Source of the DNA: Meconema thalassinum
Lineage: Eukaryota > Arthropoda > Insecta > Orthoptera > Tettigoniidae
Direction of reading: 5' to 3'
NCBI GenBank assembly: GCA_946902985.2
Contig: OX336388.2
Location: forward strand, 231,366,467 to 231,430,466
Length of the DNA stretch: 64,000 nucleotides
Shown: positions 30,461 through 41,571 of the stretch, in pieces
Position numbering within the stretch: the stretch's first letter is position 1
How the letters are laid out: every line of letters starts with the position of its first letter
Position numbers and translations under genes: made by a program
Notes under the pieces: model-generated
The model's database searches: none
Told to the model about the DNA's origin: nothing
Seen by the model: the letters and a program-made list of their open reading frames with translations, nothing else

Positions 30461-31619
30461 CCCCCCAGGGGCTCACATCTAGTGGGACGTGGGTTGGCTA
30501 CCACGGGACCCCAGCTGAGTCCGGCATTGCTTCCACTTACTTGTGCCGGGCTCCTCTCTGTCATGTTTCCTGTCGACCTCCCTTGGTCAACTCTTGTTCT
30601 TTTCCGACCCCGACGGAGGCCTAGGGAGTCTCTTCCTTTCCCGCCTTAATTGGTCCTTGTCTCAACTTTTCTGATACCCTCCTTCTGGGAGGGGTCAGCC
30701 TTCTCTTTCTTTTCCTGTTATCTCCTGCCTTCTGCTCAAGGCCCTCAAGGAGGTAGGGTGTTTGTAGCCCCACCACTTCTGGTGCACTCTGGATATTGCT
30801 ACACCCTCGGGGCTCACGGCTAGTGAGTTCGGGAGTTGGCGACCCCGAGGGATTCCTGAGCTGGGTCCGGTTTCCCCCTTTTGTCCCTTACCTGTGGGAT
30901 GGACCCTCTCCTCTTTCACTTTCCTGTTGTTTTTCTTTTCATTATATTTCCTTTTCCCTTTAAGATTCCCGCACTGTTATTTTTTCATCTCCACTCCATT
31001 TTGTGGGTGTTTTCAATGTCCGTTGCATTTTGTAAGTCTTTTCGATCTACGTTGCATTTTGTGAGTGTTTTTCAACCTTGATTGTATTTTATAAGGATTG
31101 ACAATCTAAATTGTTTTTTAGTAAGTCTTTCCATATAGGGGGCGGACCTTTTGTGAGTATTTTGAATTTCAATTGCATTTTGTATTTTCAACCTAAACCG
31201 CTTTTTGCAAATAGTTAATTCTCAATTGCATTTTGTGGGTATTTTGAATCTTAATTACATTTTGTATGTATTTCCAATCTCATTTGCATTTTGTAAGTAT
31301 TTTGATTTCACTTACATTTTGTGAGTATTTCGACTATACGTTGCATTTTGTACGTATTTTGAACTTAACCTACATTTTGTGTGTACTTTTCACTCTATTC
31401 CTTTTGTGAATATTTTCGTTCGAAATTCCCTTTTCTATGTATTACCGCTCTCCATTTTGTGAGTGGTTCAATCTGAGTTCCTTTTTGTAAGTATTTTCCT
31501 GCTCACTTAATTTTCGTTCTGGTTTCCACTTCATTGACATTTTCGCTTTCACACAGACCATTAGGGCCGATAACCTGGATGTTAGGCCCCTTAAAACAAC
31601 AATTATCATCATCATCATC
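30461..31619 (+). mobile_element. R-ATC retroposon copy 4, complete with 12-bp TSD
   Basis: It is a full copy from CCCCCCAGGGGCTCACATCT to (ATC)n. AATCCAAATTAG is repeated exactly at 30449-30460 and 31620-31631, proving target-primed insertion. Order: ~540-bp head region, a 29-bp minisatellite (about 31000-31420), then the conserved 3' block (GGGCCGATAACC, GATGTTAGGCCCC) and tail. The longest frame is shorter than 85 codons and unassigned, so it needs enzymes in trans. Confidence 0.85.
31000..31500. repeat. 29-bp minisatellite inside R-ATC
   Basis: The core TTGCATTTTGTAAGTATTTT plus ~9 variable bases repeats about 12-15 times with substitutions. The same array is in copies at 5100-5400 and 60340-61100. 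Array length differs between copies and accounts for much of their size difference. Confidence 0.8.
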
Positions 31620-31653
31620 AATCCAAATTAGAATCATGATTCTAGTGCTTTAA

Positions 31654-31740
31654 TAGTACATTATGCAACGAGCCTATAATGTCAACAATTAAAACACGAG
31701 ATGTTTATAAAACGAGCTTAGCGAGTATTTTGAAAAATTT
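31654..31740 (-). mobile_element. Hairpin-end fragment of the Crypton-like element
   Basis: TAGTACATTATGCAACGAGC followed by CTATAATG, then TTATAAAACGAGC, matches the left edge of 18135-18262. Only the hairpin end is present and the body is absent. Confidence 0.55.
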
Positions 31741-31810
31741 AATGAGAAGCCCAATATTATATTTTATTTTATTTACAATTAATATTACATTGTAAGGATA
31801 TCAATTAATT

Positions 31811-32925
31811 TTTAGCCTACTTTTCACATTTTGCAATAATGGGGAAAAAGTAGACTTATGTGATCGATCCGGGAAAATGTGTGTCTGTCTGTCCTTCTGT
31901 CTGTCTGTCTGGCTGTGTGTGTGTCCCCCTATGAACTCCTAAACGGCTGCAGAAATCGAAACCAAATTTAGTATGAGTAAAGATGTATACCGGAATATCC
32001 CACGGCCATAATTGAAAATGATGTCAGTGCTACCAACTGCTGAAAAATCGCAATTGAAATTTGAGCTCCATGTTGGATATCTTGGAAGGTATGAATGGCA
32101 GCTATTTCAAAATTGGCACACGTATAGATAATAATATTGCAGTTTAATTTCCAGGAGGCCATACATGGCAGTGTTGCCAAAATGATTATAAGCCTGCTGA
32201 TACGTCCAAATCTTAAATGCATATAACTTCTACACTATCAATTGGATTTAAACCAAATTTCGTATGTGCTATGTTTACATAAACAGATATGACTGAGCGT
32301 ATTCTTAACAGCCACCAGGGCTGCCAACTGTTAATAAATGCTCTCATTTTTTTTAAATCCAAATACCCATATATCAGGAAGTATGCAAGCCGACAGCTTT
32401 AAACTATGCCCACGTATAGTACCTGACATTCTATATTAATTTGGAGTAACTTATTTATGTCAGTGCTACCAACATGATTCTAAGCCTGCTGATAGGTCCA
32501 ATTTTAAAATGTATGTAACTTCTATACTAATTAATGGATTTGATTCAAAATTGACGCAACAATAGATCATATTATTTCAGATTATTTCTGACCAATACAT
32601 GTATGTCATTGTTGCCAACAAGATTTTACGCGCGCTGTTAGATCCATTGTTTAACTGCATGTAACTTCCATGCTATCCATTGGACTTCAACCAAATTTTG
32701 TATTCTGTACCTTAAGAGATGGAACTAAGAATATATTCAGTCACCAGGGCTGTCAAATGTTCGAATTAGGCTACATTATGCCAGGTATACAGTATTTCGA
32801 ACTAATTAGAAATGTCGATATTACCAATCTAATTTCGTCATTATTCTACATAGATCCATATAGATTAATCATTGGCATGAATCTTAAATTTAAGAAAAGT
32901 AGGCTCTTTAGATCGTCTCGGAACT
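31811..32925 (+). mobile_element. TAGCC-family element, copy 2
   Basis: Start hairpin TTTTAGCCTACTTTT ... AAAAAGTAGACTTATG, then (GTCT)n, and end AGAAAAGTAGGCTCTTTAG. The interior has repeated ATGTAACTTC(T/C)A(T/C)ACTA-type stretches roughly every 230 bp. Non-coding. Confidence 0.55.
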
Positions 32926-33222
32926 TCTTGTTTTTATTATTTTATTTCATTATTTTAATTACAATTTATCTCATAAACATTTTTATATCAAACAACCATT
33001 AAACATAAGTACATCTCTAGTATTTTATTTTTATTCTGGATTGGGGAGGAGATCACCTCAATGTCAGGTCGACACACGTACATTATATAATACAGTGGAT
33101 ATATTTGTGTGAGTACTGATTGGTGTATAATGTAAACTTTGAATTCATCTATCAGTACGGATATCTACAAACATCGTGCTATCAATGGCGAATGTATTTG
33201 CTTTCTAACATAAAGTACAGTA
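32926..33222. other. Unassigned spacer
   Basis: AT-rich, no recognisable feature. Confidence 0.4.
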
Positions 33223-33360
33223 CGGGGTCTAACATATAAAGTAAGAACGGCAAGCGGCAGTTTTGTTATTCGCTGGTGCGGTGGCCTTGGCCGAGCTTGT
33301 GGCGCGCCATGGCCCTCTGCTGTACTATTGAAAGCGCGCCCACAGTACATACGAGGGCTG

Positions 33361-34399
33361 TTTTTTTATGTGTAACATCTTTCCGCTCAGTTGCTGGATA
33401 GTTTTGTGGGAGTGATTTTGAAAATTGGGGACGGAAGTGAATCGGGCGGGAGTGGATCGAACGGAAGTGGATCGGACGGAAGTGAAGACGCACTGCCAGA
33501 AAAATGGGACGGAAGTGAATCGGGCGGAAATGGATCGGACGGAAGTGAAGACGCACTGCCAGCTGGATGTACAATTGAATATGTGTGTATTGGAAACAAG
33601 GCAGTGTGTGCTCTGTAGCGCGTGAATATTATGGTAATACAGTAGGCAGTGCATTTAGCAGGCACTGGTTTGACGAGCACAGTGGCAAATGTTTCACAAA
33701 CTTTCATTTGTCATTGAGCAGTTTATGAAGCTTCACGTTCAAGGTTGAATATCACATGGGGTAGGACAAAGACGACAAATGACATTTAAGTAAGCGGCAT
33801 TATTGTCAAGCTGTGGGTGAGTTGTCAAATATTAAATGCATAACAGAATGTTGTTATATGGGTGGAATAAAAGCTGTATTTTCATCATATGTGAGACTAG
33901 GTCATTTCATGATTGTAGGAAGCCATGTTTTGATTGTTTACGACGAACTGTATGAGAGCCTTGAGAATAATGAATGTTATAGTTACTGAGGAATGTGCTC
34001 ACAGTATTTGAGAGTACTGTCGACGTTGTGTGTCACTTTGTTATTTTGAACTATTAAGGAAGGAAGGAAGCTTGTAGTTTTGCGTGTCCGTTAATCTCAC
34101 GATCATGATCCACGGTACCTCCCTTTTACTTGGAATGTGAACCAATTCGAAAATTTCACATGTATTGACCGGGAATCAAACCCGGTCTACCTTGGTTAGA
34201 GACTGACAGCTTGACTGATGCGCCACAAATGTGACAGTAGCATATCTCCAATTCAATCTATACATTCATCATAGTACCAGTCTGAAAATGGAGTGTAAAT
34301 TAACATTTTAAGAATGTCCAAGCTGTGTAGTATACGAGTAGCATAACATGTCAGATGTTACACATCATATGCGACTACTGTAAGGCTCGCATCTTTTTT
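33361..34399 (+). mobile_element. GATGTG element copy 3
   Basis: It is collinear with 21109-22133, including the GGACGGAAGT array (33425-33556) and SINE S1 (34056-34229, minus). It lacks the recombinase-like insertion. Insertion lay in a T-run of the mariner arm. Confidence 0.75.
34056..34229 (-). mobile_element. SINE S1 carried in GATGTG copy 3
   Basis: Matches S1 but has lost ~20 bp of the body (CCAACCACAGCACATGGC-type stretch). The B-box complement GGGAATCAAACCC is at about 34171-34183. Confidence 0.7.
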
Positions 34400-35039
34400 C
34401 AAGTTCCGATGGACTGTATAAAAACAACAGATTAACATACCAAACTAATTGTTTGCTTTTTTATTCTTATGTCTCAACATAATCGCCAAAACGATTGTAA
34501 CATTTGTCGTATCGTTACACCAGCTGTCAATTCTCGAAAAAGGTGAAAATCATTCACGCACTGTGTCACGTTGCGATAGACTTTTTCAAAGAATTCAAGT
34601 GTGAAGTTTTGGACCATACAAACCAACACTGAGTGTTTTTCACTTTTTTCGAGAATTGAAGCTATGGTTGGGCGGCAACGCATCGTCAAAAAGGAAAAAC
34701 TTCAGGAGACTGTCCAGAAGTACCCACCTCAGTGGCGGCAGAATATTTTTCCGAGAGCATTGGAAAGCTGGTGTAACGATACGACAAATGTTACAATCGT
34801 TTTGGCGATTATGTTGTGACTTAAGAATAAAACAAGCAAACATTTAGTAGTAAAATCAGTTTGGTATGTCAATCTGTTATTTTTATACAGTCCGTCGGAA
34901 TCAGCCCTCGTATGTACTGTGCGCGCTTTCAATAGTACAGCAGGTGGCCATGGCGCGCCACAAGCTCGGCCAAGGTCACCGTAGCAGCGAATAACATAAC
35001 TGCCGCTTGCCGTTCTTACTTTATATGAAAGACCCTGTA

Positions 35040-35235
35040 GTTAAGTTACTGAAAAGGCATTATCATTCACTGATACCAACATTGCAATTAATGATTTTTT
35101 GAAAGCAAATTATTAATCAAACGGTACATTTATAACCTAACTATTGACGGTAAAAGGTTGAAACTTAATGCAATCGAGGAAGATTTCATGGCTTGCAATC
35201 AAAATTACAAATCGTGATCCTAGCGCTTCAAACGT
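35040..35235 (+). repeat. Second copy of the 30.26-kb unknown segment
   Basis: TTAAGTTACTGAAAAGGC through TGGCTTGCAATCAAAATTAC mirrors 30293-30460 with several substitutions and a frame break. The native stop is lost. Confidence 0.55.
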
Positions 35236-35472
35236 TTTATTTGTACATTTCTCTTTGATATGGTAAAAAAAAGTTTTGAGGCAATGCATTTTATCTCAAG
35301 ATACATACTGCAGTCATTATCCTAGGTCGGATTAATGCACATATTATGCATAGGCCTATGAAGATAGTGTGAACATTTCAAGTGGATCGGTGCAGTACTT
35401 TCTGAGAGAATGCACCTTATTTGCATAACAATAAGTTGTAAGAAAATTGTCAAACAAATGTCTGCAAAGGGG
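35236..35472. other. Unassigned spacer
   Basis: No feature recognised. Confidence 0.35.
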
Positions 35473-36320
35473 CACTGTTGCCAATTTGGTGTTGTTAGCA
35501 CCAGATCTGGTGTTTCTGAAGTTCGTCTGGTGCCAGAAAAGTTCGAATAGCGCCATAGCAAAATACTTCCGTTATTTCAATAAAACCAGTGCCAAATCTG
35601 GTGCTTAACGGATTTTTCCATGAAATTGTCTCCTATGACAAATAAGTAAATCCTGGAAGCCATAATAAAGTTAATCAATTAAGATAGGCAATGTTCAGCC
35701 TTACATGTGTCAAGGTCAACACTTCAGCAGGGAAAGATCCTGAAATTCTCATTGTCGTGCATAAGTGCTAAGTAAGCGCAACATGCAGAGCTCAGTGCAA
35801 GTACACTTGTACAAAGAATCTATCTATCATCTATTTTCTTCGCAGCTCCCAGGAGATTTCCCAGTTTCATGCGAAAGCAGTTTATGTACTTTCGCTCCCT
35901 CACTCTAATGCAGATGTAGGGAGAGTGTTTAGCCAAGTTTAATTGGTGAAAACAAACCAAAGAAATCAGATGAAAGTTTAAAAATTGCATTCCATTCTGT
36001 GTGTGCGATTTGGACTAAAAACAGAGGGAAAATGCCATCACGACTACGAACTTCCGAAGGATATAATAGTGGCCAAAATTGGAAGTATGCAGAGCTACAG
36101 CAATACTACACCTTCCTGCTCTAAAGATGTAATAGCGGTAGCAGGCTCCGCAAGTGAAGAAGACGATTTTTAATGAAATCGGCTTTTTAAAGCCGTTTAT
36201 ATATATTTATAATTGCTGGTGTTTTTCTAGTGTTTTGAATCATAGAGGCCAGCTGGTGCTTTTCTGGTGTTTTAAAGCGTAGGGTTTAGTTCTTTCCCAT
36301 TTCAAGATTTGGCAACACTG
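35473..36320 (+). mobile_element. hAT element remnant
   Basis: The short TIRs are CACTGTTGCCAA and TTGGCAACACTG, with an imperfect AAAGGG(G/A) flanking repeat once a later insertion is removed. Subterminal 'CTGGTG' words repeat near both ends. The 3' part of a hAT transposase is inside. About 850 bp, internally deleted. Confidence 0.65.
35850..36173 (+). pseudogene. hAT transposase C-terminal dimerisation domain remnant
   Basis: In one frame LSLPHSNADVGRVFSQV, a stop, LVKTNQRNQMKV, a stop, then KLHSILCVRFGLKTEGKCHH follow to the stop at 36173. The 'LPxSNADVERxFS...K...RN.M' pattern is the hAT C-terminal (Dimer_Tnp_hAT) domain. Two in-frame stops and loss of the catalytic region make it dead. 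Confidence 0.75.
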
Positions 36321-36324
36321 AAAG

Positions 36325-37006
36325 CAGGGGCGTATATAAGGAGGGTGCTGAGGGGGCTCCAGCCCCCCACGAAAAAAGCCAATAAAAATTAAGAAAGTGT
36401 TGCTTTTGTAAGAACATAAAATAATTGTAAATTTTGTTGTGTCCTAATCTTAACTTATTGACTAAGTTATAAACAATATTAAGATTGAAATTAGACTAAC
36501 TCGTGGTGTAGTGGCTAGCATTCTTGGCTGCTGTTCCGGAGGTCCGAATGCGATTCCCGGCTCTGCCAAGAAATTTTAATTCTAGTCTGAGGACTGGAAC
36601 GGGGTAAACTCAGCCTTGTGAGGCAAAAATGTGAATTCCACAGTACGGTACTTTTTAGTAATAAATTATCAACTTGCAAAAAAAAAAAAAACTTGTTACC
36701 TTTCTGCTTAGTAAATTTACAAATATTTAGAAATTTGACATTCATAGGCCATGATAGAAAATTCATTACGTATAAAGTTTTATTTGCGTGTTGTGTTGTA
36801 TTTTACAACTTTACTTTTTATTGCCAGTAATAATAGTATACTATATAAACTTTGAATCTTTTCTAAAATAATTACACAAAGTTATATGCTCTACGATATT
36901 GGTTGATATTTCTGGGTATTTTGCGGTGACAATCCCCTGAGAATACTCACAATTTTCCAGGATTGCCAGCCCCCCTCCCCCGAAAAAAAATGTATATACG
37001 CCCCTG
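36325..37006. mobile_element. hAT MITE with exact 8-bp TSD
   Basis: The ends are CAGGGGCGTATA and TATACGCCCCTG. ACTGAAAG is repeated at 36317-36324 and 37007-37014. It landed at the right border of the older hAT copy. It carries a SINE (36497-36640) and short A/C runs, and has no transposase. Confidence 0.85.
36497..36640 (+). mobile_element. tRNA-derived SINE head (S6)
   Basis: A-box-like TGGTGTAGTGG (36505-36515) and B-box-like ATGCGATTCCCGG (about 36547-36559). It matches the reverse complement of 17900-18025, so this is the outer tRNA-like module of the composite SINE. Confidence 0.65.
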
Positions 37007-37174
37007 ACTGAAAGGGAGATGAATAAAGATTTGGTAGATGTTAGTCAATGTTGATAAACTTCAAAAACCCTCATCTCGGAAAGATGATGTTCGATATGCT
37101 TAGAACCCCCCCCCCCCCCCCAATAAAGAGAAAATTGCGTTTTTGAACCGAAACCTAAGTTGGCGCTACCTTAA

Positions 37175-37547
37175 CTAGACCAGCCACGGTGGCCGAGAGT
37201 GTTAGGTTGGTTCCTTAGTTTAGGGGCTGCGACAATGCGGTCACGTAGCCCCGTGTACTTTGGTTTACCACAAGTGCAGATGTTTGGAGGGGCACGGATA
37301 TCGTGGTCATTTAGCCCCGTGTGCTTGTGCATGTGTGAGTGATTTTGTCTGATAACCCGTGTTATTGTGGTGGGTTTATTAGTGTATGTATTTGTAATTC
37401 AGAGGGGATTGGGAAGGAGTCGGTCGTGGCTGGAAGGTAGGAACCACACCGGCATTTGCCTGGAGGAGAAATGGGAAACCACGGTTCATTACTTGTAGGA
37501 TGTTTGAGGTGGGAATCGAACCCACCTCTTCTTAGTTGACTCCCAGA
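37175..37547 (+). mobile_element. SINE S7, intact through the MITE site of the 17-kb copy
   Basis: It starts GACCAGCCACGGTGGCCGAG and includes TTTAGGGGCTGCGACAATG and the uninterrupted TGATAACCCGTGTTATTGTG. The shared core (CCGGCATTTGCCTGGAGGAG ... GGGAAACCACGG) follows, then the minus-strand B-box GGGAATCGAACCCACC (37511-37526). An R-ATC copy abuts its end. Confidence 0.6.
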
Positions 37548-38150
37548 GGCTCACATCTAGTGGGACGTGGGTTGGCGACCAGGGGACCCCAGCTGAGTCT
37601 GGCATTGCTTCCACTTGTGCCAGGCTCCTCTCCGTCTTATTTCCTGTCGAACTCGCTTGTTCAACTCTTGTTCTATTCCGACCCCGACGGTATTAGGGTA
37701 TCTGAGGCCTAGGGAGTCTTTCACTTTCTCGCCTTAATTGGCCCTTGTCTCATCGTCTCTGTTACTCTCCTTCTGCGAGGGGTCAGCCTACTTTTTCTTT
37801 TCATGTTATCTCCTACCTTCTGCTCAAGGCCCTCAAGGAGGCAGGGTGTGTGTAGCCCCACCACATCTGGTGCACCCTGGATATTGCCACACCCTCAGGG
37901 GCTCACGGCTGGTGAGTTTGGGAGTTTGGGAGTTGGCGACCCCGAGGGATTCCTGAGCTGGGTCCGGTTTTCCCCTTTTCCCTCTGATCTTGGGGCGGGC
38001 CCTCTCCTCTTTCCCTTTCCCATCTGCCTTTCATGGCTCTCCTTCCTTCCAAGTCCCTCAATCCTCATTCTTCGAGGGTTGAGGGCATTTCTTTTCTTCC
38101 TGTCCGTTATTTGCCTTATCCTTTATTTGTTTACAATTTCTTCTACTTCG
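37548..38150 (+). mobile_element. R-ATC retroposon copy 5, 3' truncated
   Basis: Head CCAGAGGCTCACATCTAG, then the same sequence as copies 1 and 4 (GCCTTAATTGGCCCTTGTCT, CTGGTGCACCCTGGATATT). It stops in the copy-1-type middle (TTTGTTTACAATTTCTTCTA) before the 3' end and tail. The frame at 37803-38246 is not a gene. Confidence 0.65.
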
Positions 38151-39307
38151 AACTGTTGGATGACTATTTTCGAAGATGGTATCTACATTTCATCTAAACA
38201 ACGCAGGAGCGAACTACCATCCAAGGCTATTCCTCAAGGGTCATGAACTACAATATTGTGCCAATCCCAGTTATTTAGGAGTAACATTGGATAGGTCTCT
38301 TACGTACAAACATCATCTGCAGAAAACCGCCAACAAACTAAAAAGTCGTAATAACGTTCTCCAACGACTGGCTGGAGCTTCTTGGGGAGCGGATGGAAAC
38401 ACTTTACGGACAACATATTTGGCCTTGGTCTATTCTGTAGCAGAATACTGCTCTGGTATCTGGCTTAATAGTGCTCACACACAGCTAGTAGATTCACAAC
38501 TTCGCCAAACCATGCGGATCATAACTGGTACACTTCGTGCTACATCGATCAAATGGTTACCGGTACTCAGCAATATAGAACCTCCACATATCAGGAGACA
38601 GAAGGCCCCTTTTCAGCTGTGGACAAGAATGTTGAAGAATGAACATCTATCTGTTCATGAGGATATCAGACAGAAATGCACATGCCTTAAGTCTCGTCAG
38701 CCTGCTTGGAAGACTGCTGTGAAGTTAACATCCAGCTCCTTCAACTCCACTTCTAAGTGGTCAACATAGTGGTCTTTATCCCCACCTCGTGCAATAGTGG
38801 ACATTAATAATCCATCTACAAAACTGGCAGGCTTCGATCTGCAACGCTGCACCTGGAGTAGACTAAATCGCATGAGATGTGGAGTAGGTAGAACAGGATC
38901 TACTTTACACACTTGGGGCTGGTCAGTTTCCCCCCATTGTGAATGTGGGGAGGTTCGCCAAACAATGAAGCATGTAGTGCAGGAATGCCCACTCCGTGCT
39001 TTCTCTGGCACCATGGAAGACCTCAACTCAGCAACACCGGAAGCAGTGAAGTGGGTAGCGGAATTGGACATTCACATTTAGTGAGACGTACATCACTCAC
39101 ACTCAATGTTTACAATTGAACTGTCCAAGTTGTCAGGTAGATAGTGATGTATAAATATATTGTTTTATTCCTGTTATTTTTTTCTCGCAAGCTTCGTAAA
39201 TTGCTTTGTATATACATGATAATTTGTATTTACTCTCTGCTTATCTTCCACTGGATATGTAAATAGTTTATGGGTTGTTTTCATCATACGCTAAATAAAT
39301 AAATAAG
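38151..39307 (+). pseudogene. Jockey/CR1-like LINE 3' half
   Basis: The 197-codon frame 38176-38769 starts inside the RT thumb: HLNNAGANYHPRLFLKGHEL, then PSYLGVTLDRSLTYKHHL, NNVLQRLAGASWGADG and LALVYSVAEYCSGIWLNSAH. After a frame change, 38797-39081 gives PSTKLAGFDLQRCTWSRLNR, SPHCECGEVRQTMKHVVQEC and PLRAFSGTMEDL to a native stop. The 3' UTR ends in (AAAT)n at about 39307. The palm motifs and endonuclease are missing. The frame break and truncation make it non-functional. Confidence 0.75.
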
Positions 39308-39989
39308 TATTTTAATATTATTAATATTCGTAATATTTTAAAGTTTAAAAAATTTATAACTAACTAAATAAATGAAAACCTCTCTCTTCTTGTAATTCTC
39401 TCGAGAGGTATTTAATGTCTGTTGGGTTTTTGAGATTATTTATTAATGACCCGTTTAACTAACAGAACTAAGCAAGCAACGCTTTGCCAATACTTATTTA
39501 AAAGTCATTTAAGAGGTTGCAACATACAAAATTAAGTTTCCGGTGAATAACGTGGTTTTAGATCTTCAATAAGAGAACCACCTTTTACCCTTCCTCTTTA
39601 AATATCATTCCCTTTTACGCTGACATCTGAAATCCGTGGTAAACAGCTTCAGCACTGTGCTGCTCTCTTTTACTCAAGAGAGGAAGCATTAAAAATTATA
39701 TTACCCTTCTTATTATTCCTAATCTTTGAGGAAGAATTTATCAAAAAGTTCAAAGTGCGCTCTTCTATTTTATAATATTAATACTTGATCCTGTGTGCGG
39801 CATAAAAGGGGTGGATTTTAAAAACCCGAATGTGAAATTGTGTGGATGTATTTTTTTGTTTAACAAAATACTTTGGGGTTGTCATTAAAAGGGTGGGGGA
39901 TGCGGGAAAGGGGGTTGGAAGATTAAGACAAGCCTGTAGTTAACATTAAGAAGTACATAGAGAGGGTGGAAGGGGGTTTATTACTGCCT
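39308..39989. other. Unassigned AT-rich DNA
   Basis: No gene or repeat recognised. Confidence 0.4.
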
Positions 39990-40855
39990 TATCAGGGCGA
40001 GACCAGCACAAGCTGGAGTACACCCTGCCCCACAAGTTCTGCTGCTTTACCAATAACTAAAGCCCTGTGGGGATAGCGGATAAGCTGCGGATAATGTTTG
40101 GAGTAAATTTGCGGATAGTTTTCAGAATACAATCCCAACTTGTTGAATATCATTATTAGGACCCGGTTGTTTATGACATGACACATCATATTCTTTCCGT
40201 TATGTTTTTTATGACAAATATAAGATGATTATTTACTCTAATCTCATTCAAATTAAGTCATTAAGCATAATTAACACTCCGAACTGAATACGGTTGCTAT
40301 TCTGGCTGTGTAACATTCATTTTAAACATAGCACTTGACATACAAAGCCTAAAGGAACGACTCTCCTCTCAAATGTGTAAATGTATTGCTTTAATGCGTT
40401 ATGCTTTATCTAATTGAAAATATTATAGTAATGCCAGTAGATTCGGATAACAAACTTGCGGATGCGGGGCGGATAACAGTCGTGTGGATGCGGGGCCGAT
40501 AACAGTCGTGCGGATGCGGGGCCGATAACAATCGTGTGGATGCGGGGCCGATAACAATCGTGTGGATGCGGGGCCGATAACAATCGTGTGGATGCGGGGC
40601 CGATAACAGTCGTGTGGATGCAGGGCCGATAACAGTCGTGCGGATGCGGGGCCGATAACAGTCGTGTGGATGCAGGGCCGATAACAGTCGTGTGGATGCA
40701 GGGCCGATAACAGTCGTGCGGATGCGGGGCCGATAACAGTCGTGTGGATGCGGGGCGGATAACAGTCGTGCGGATGCGGGGCGGATAACAGTCGTGCGAA
40801 TGCGGGGCCGATAACAGTCGTGCTTTGCAGATAACGTATTGTTTATCCGCTCAGG
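39990..40855 (-). mobile_element. Element with GCGGAT-type end repeats, copy 2
   Basis: It is the inverse of the 24.19-25.52 kb copy without that copy's nested segment. It shares ATTCGGATAACAAAC (40442-40456) and TGCGGATAATGTTTGGAGTA (40087-40106). The end repeat has expanded into a 26-bp satellite (below). No coding frame. Confidence 0.55.
40457..40828. repeat. 26-bp tandem repeat, ~14 units
   Basis: The unit is GATGCGGGG(C/G)CGATAACA followed by (G/A)TCGTG(T/C)G, tandem for about 370 bp with only a few variable positions. The homologous end at 24187-24272 has only 2-3 units, so the array expanded in this copy. Confidence 0.9.
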
Positions 40856-40869
40856 GCACTACCAATAAC

Positions 40870-41053
40870 CAGGGTGTCTACCAAAACAAACTAACAGATT
40901 TCCCTGACAATTCCCTGATTTTTTCCAGGGTAAATCAGAAAATTCCCTGAATAACAGTAGCGGCCATAATAAAAATATAAAACAAAGTTTGTACTTAAAG
41001 AGCATTTCAAAAAGTGCTCAAGCAATAAAGGGTAGAATAAGAAACTTGAAAAG

Positions 41054-41101
<48 letters not shown>

Positions 41102-41406
41102 TTTGCCAATTTTTAAATTTTTCATCCAGAAAAACTATTGTACTTGTGAGTATTGAAAGTAGCTCGTCAATAGTAATGCTCTCATACAGTTACACATTGA
41201 TATACATATGTACAGTCTATACACATAATTTGTGTGCTCCATCCTGGGAAAGAAAGCTAGGGGATGTCCAAGGAAGTCGTACATTAAGAACTGTGATGTG
41301 GTTCGTATGGCAGCATGAAGAGACTAGCAGTGAATGATTCCCTGAGTTTTCCAGGATTTAAAAATTCCCTGAGTATTCCCTGTTTTCCAGAGTAGTCGGC
41401 ACCCTG
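40870..41406. mobile_element. hAT-like MITE with (TA)n
   Basis: The ends are CAGGGTGTCTACC and AGTCGGCACCCTG; AATAAC flanks both sides (40864-40869, 41407-41412). Subterminal TTCCCTGA words occur at both ends. A (TA)n run of about 40 bp lies at 41057-41098. A second, LINE-disrupted copy is at about 56252-57178. Confidence 0.6.
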
Positions 41407-41571
41407 AATAACGGATAGCAGGGTTAGGGAGTGTCCGTTACTTCTACGGTAACGATGGAGTAACGGACTAATGAATTACATCCAGTAACTGTAAAAGTGT
41501 TACTTTTAAACTACACAGAAGTAACGAAAATGCTACTTTCTTTTGCAAGATGCAGCAATCAATGTCACTGA

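Larger units (their letters stand above)
33223..35037. mobile_element. Fold-back mariner-type element split by a GATGTG element
   Basis: TA flanks both sides (33221-33222, 35038-35039). The left arm is 33223-33360 plus 34400-34525; the right arm, inverted, is 34766-35037. The arms (~265 bp) match closely, for example GGCGCGCCATGG and ACGATACGACAAATG with their inverses. The GATGTG element (33361-34399) interrupts the left arm after GAGGGCTG, since the right arm reads through. Plus-strand 34656-34800 resembles the transposase C-terminus (WLGG, then FFREHWKAG), in broken frames. The left arm is thus an inverted copy of the transposase-terminal end. Confidence 0.7.

Noticed and set aside
38697..39071. 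124-codon minus-strand frame
   Set aside because: It is antisense to a clear LINE C-terminal coding sequence.
40457..40828. CRISPR array
   Set aside because: Units are contiguous 26-bp repeats without unique spacers, in a eukaryotic setting without cas genes.
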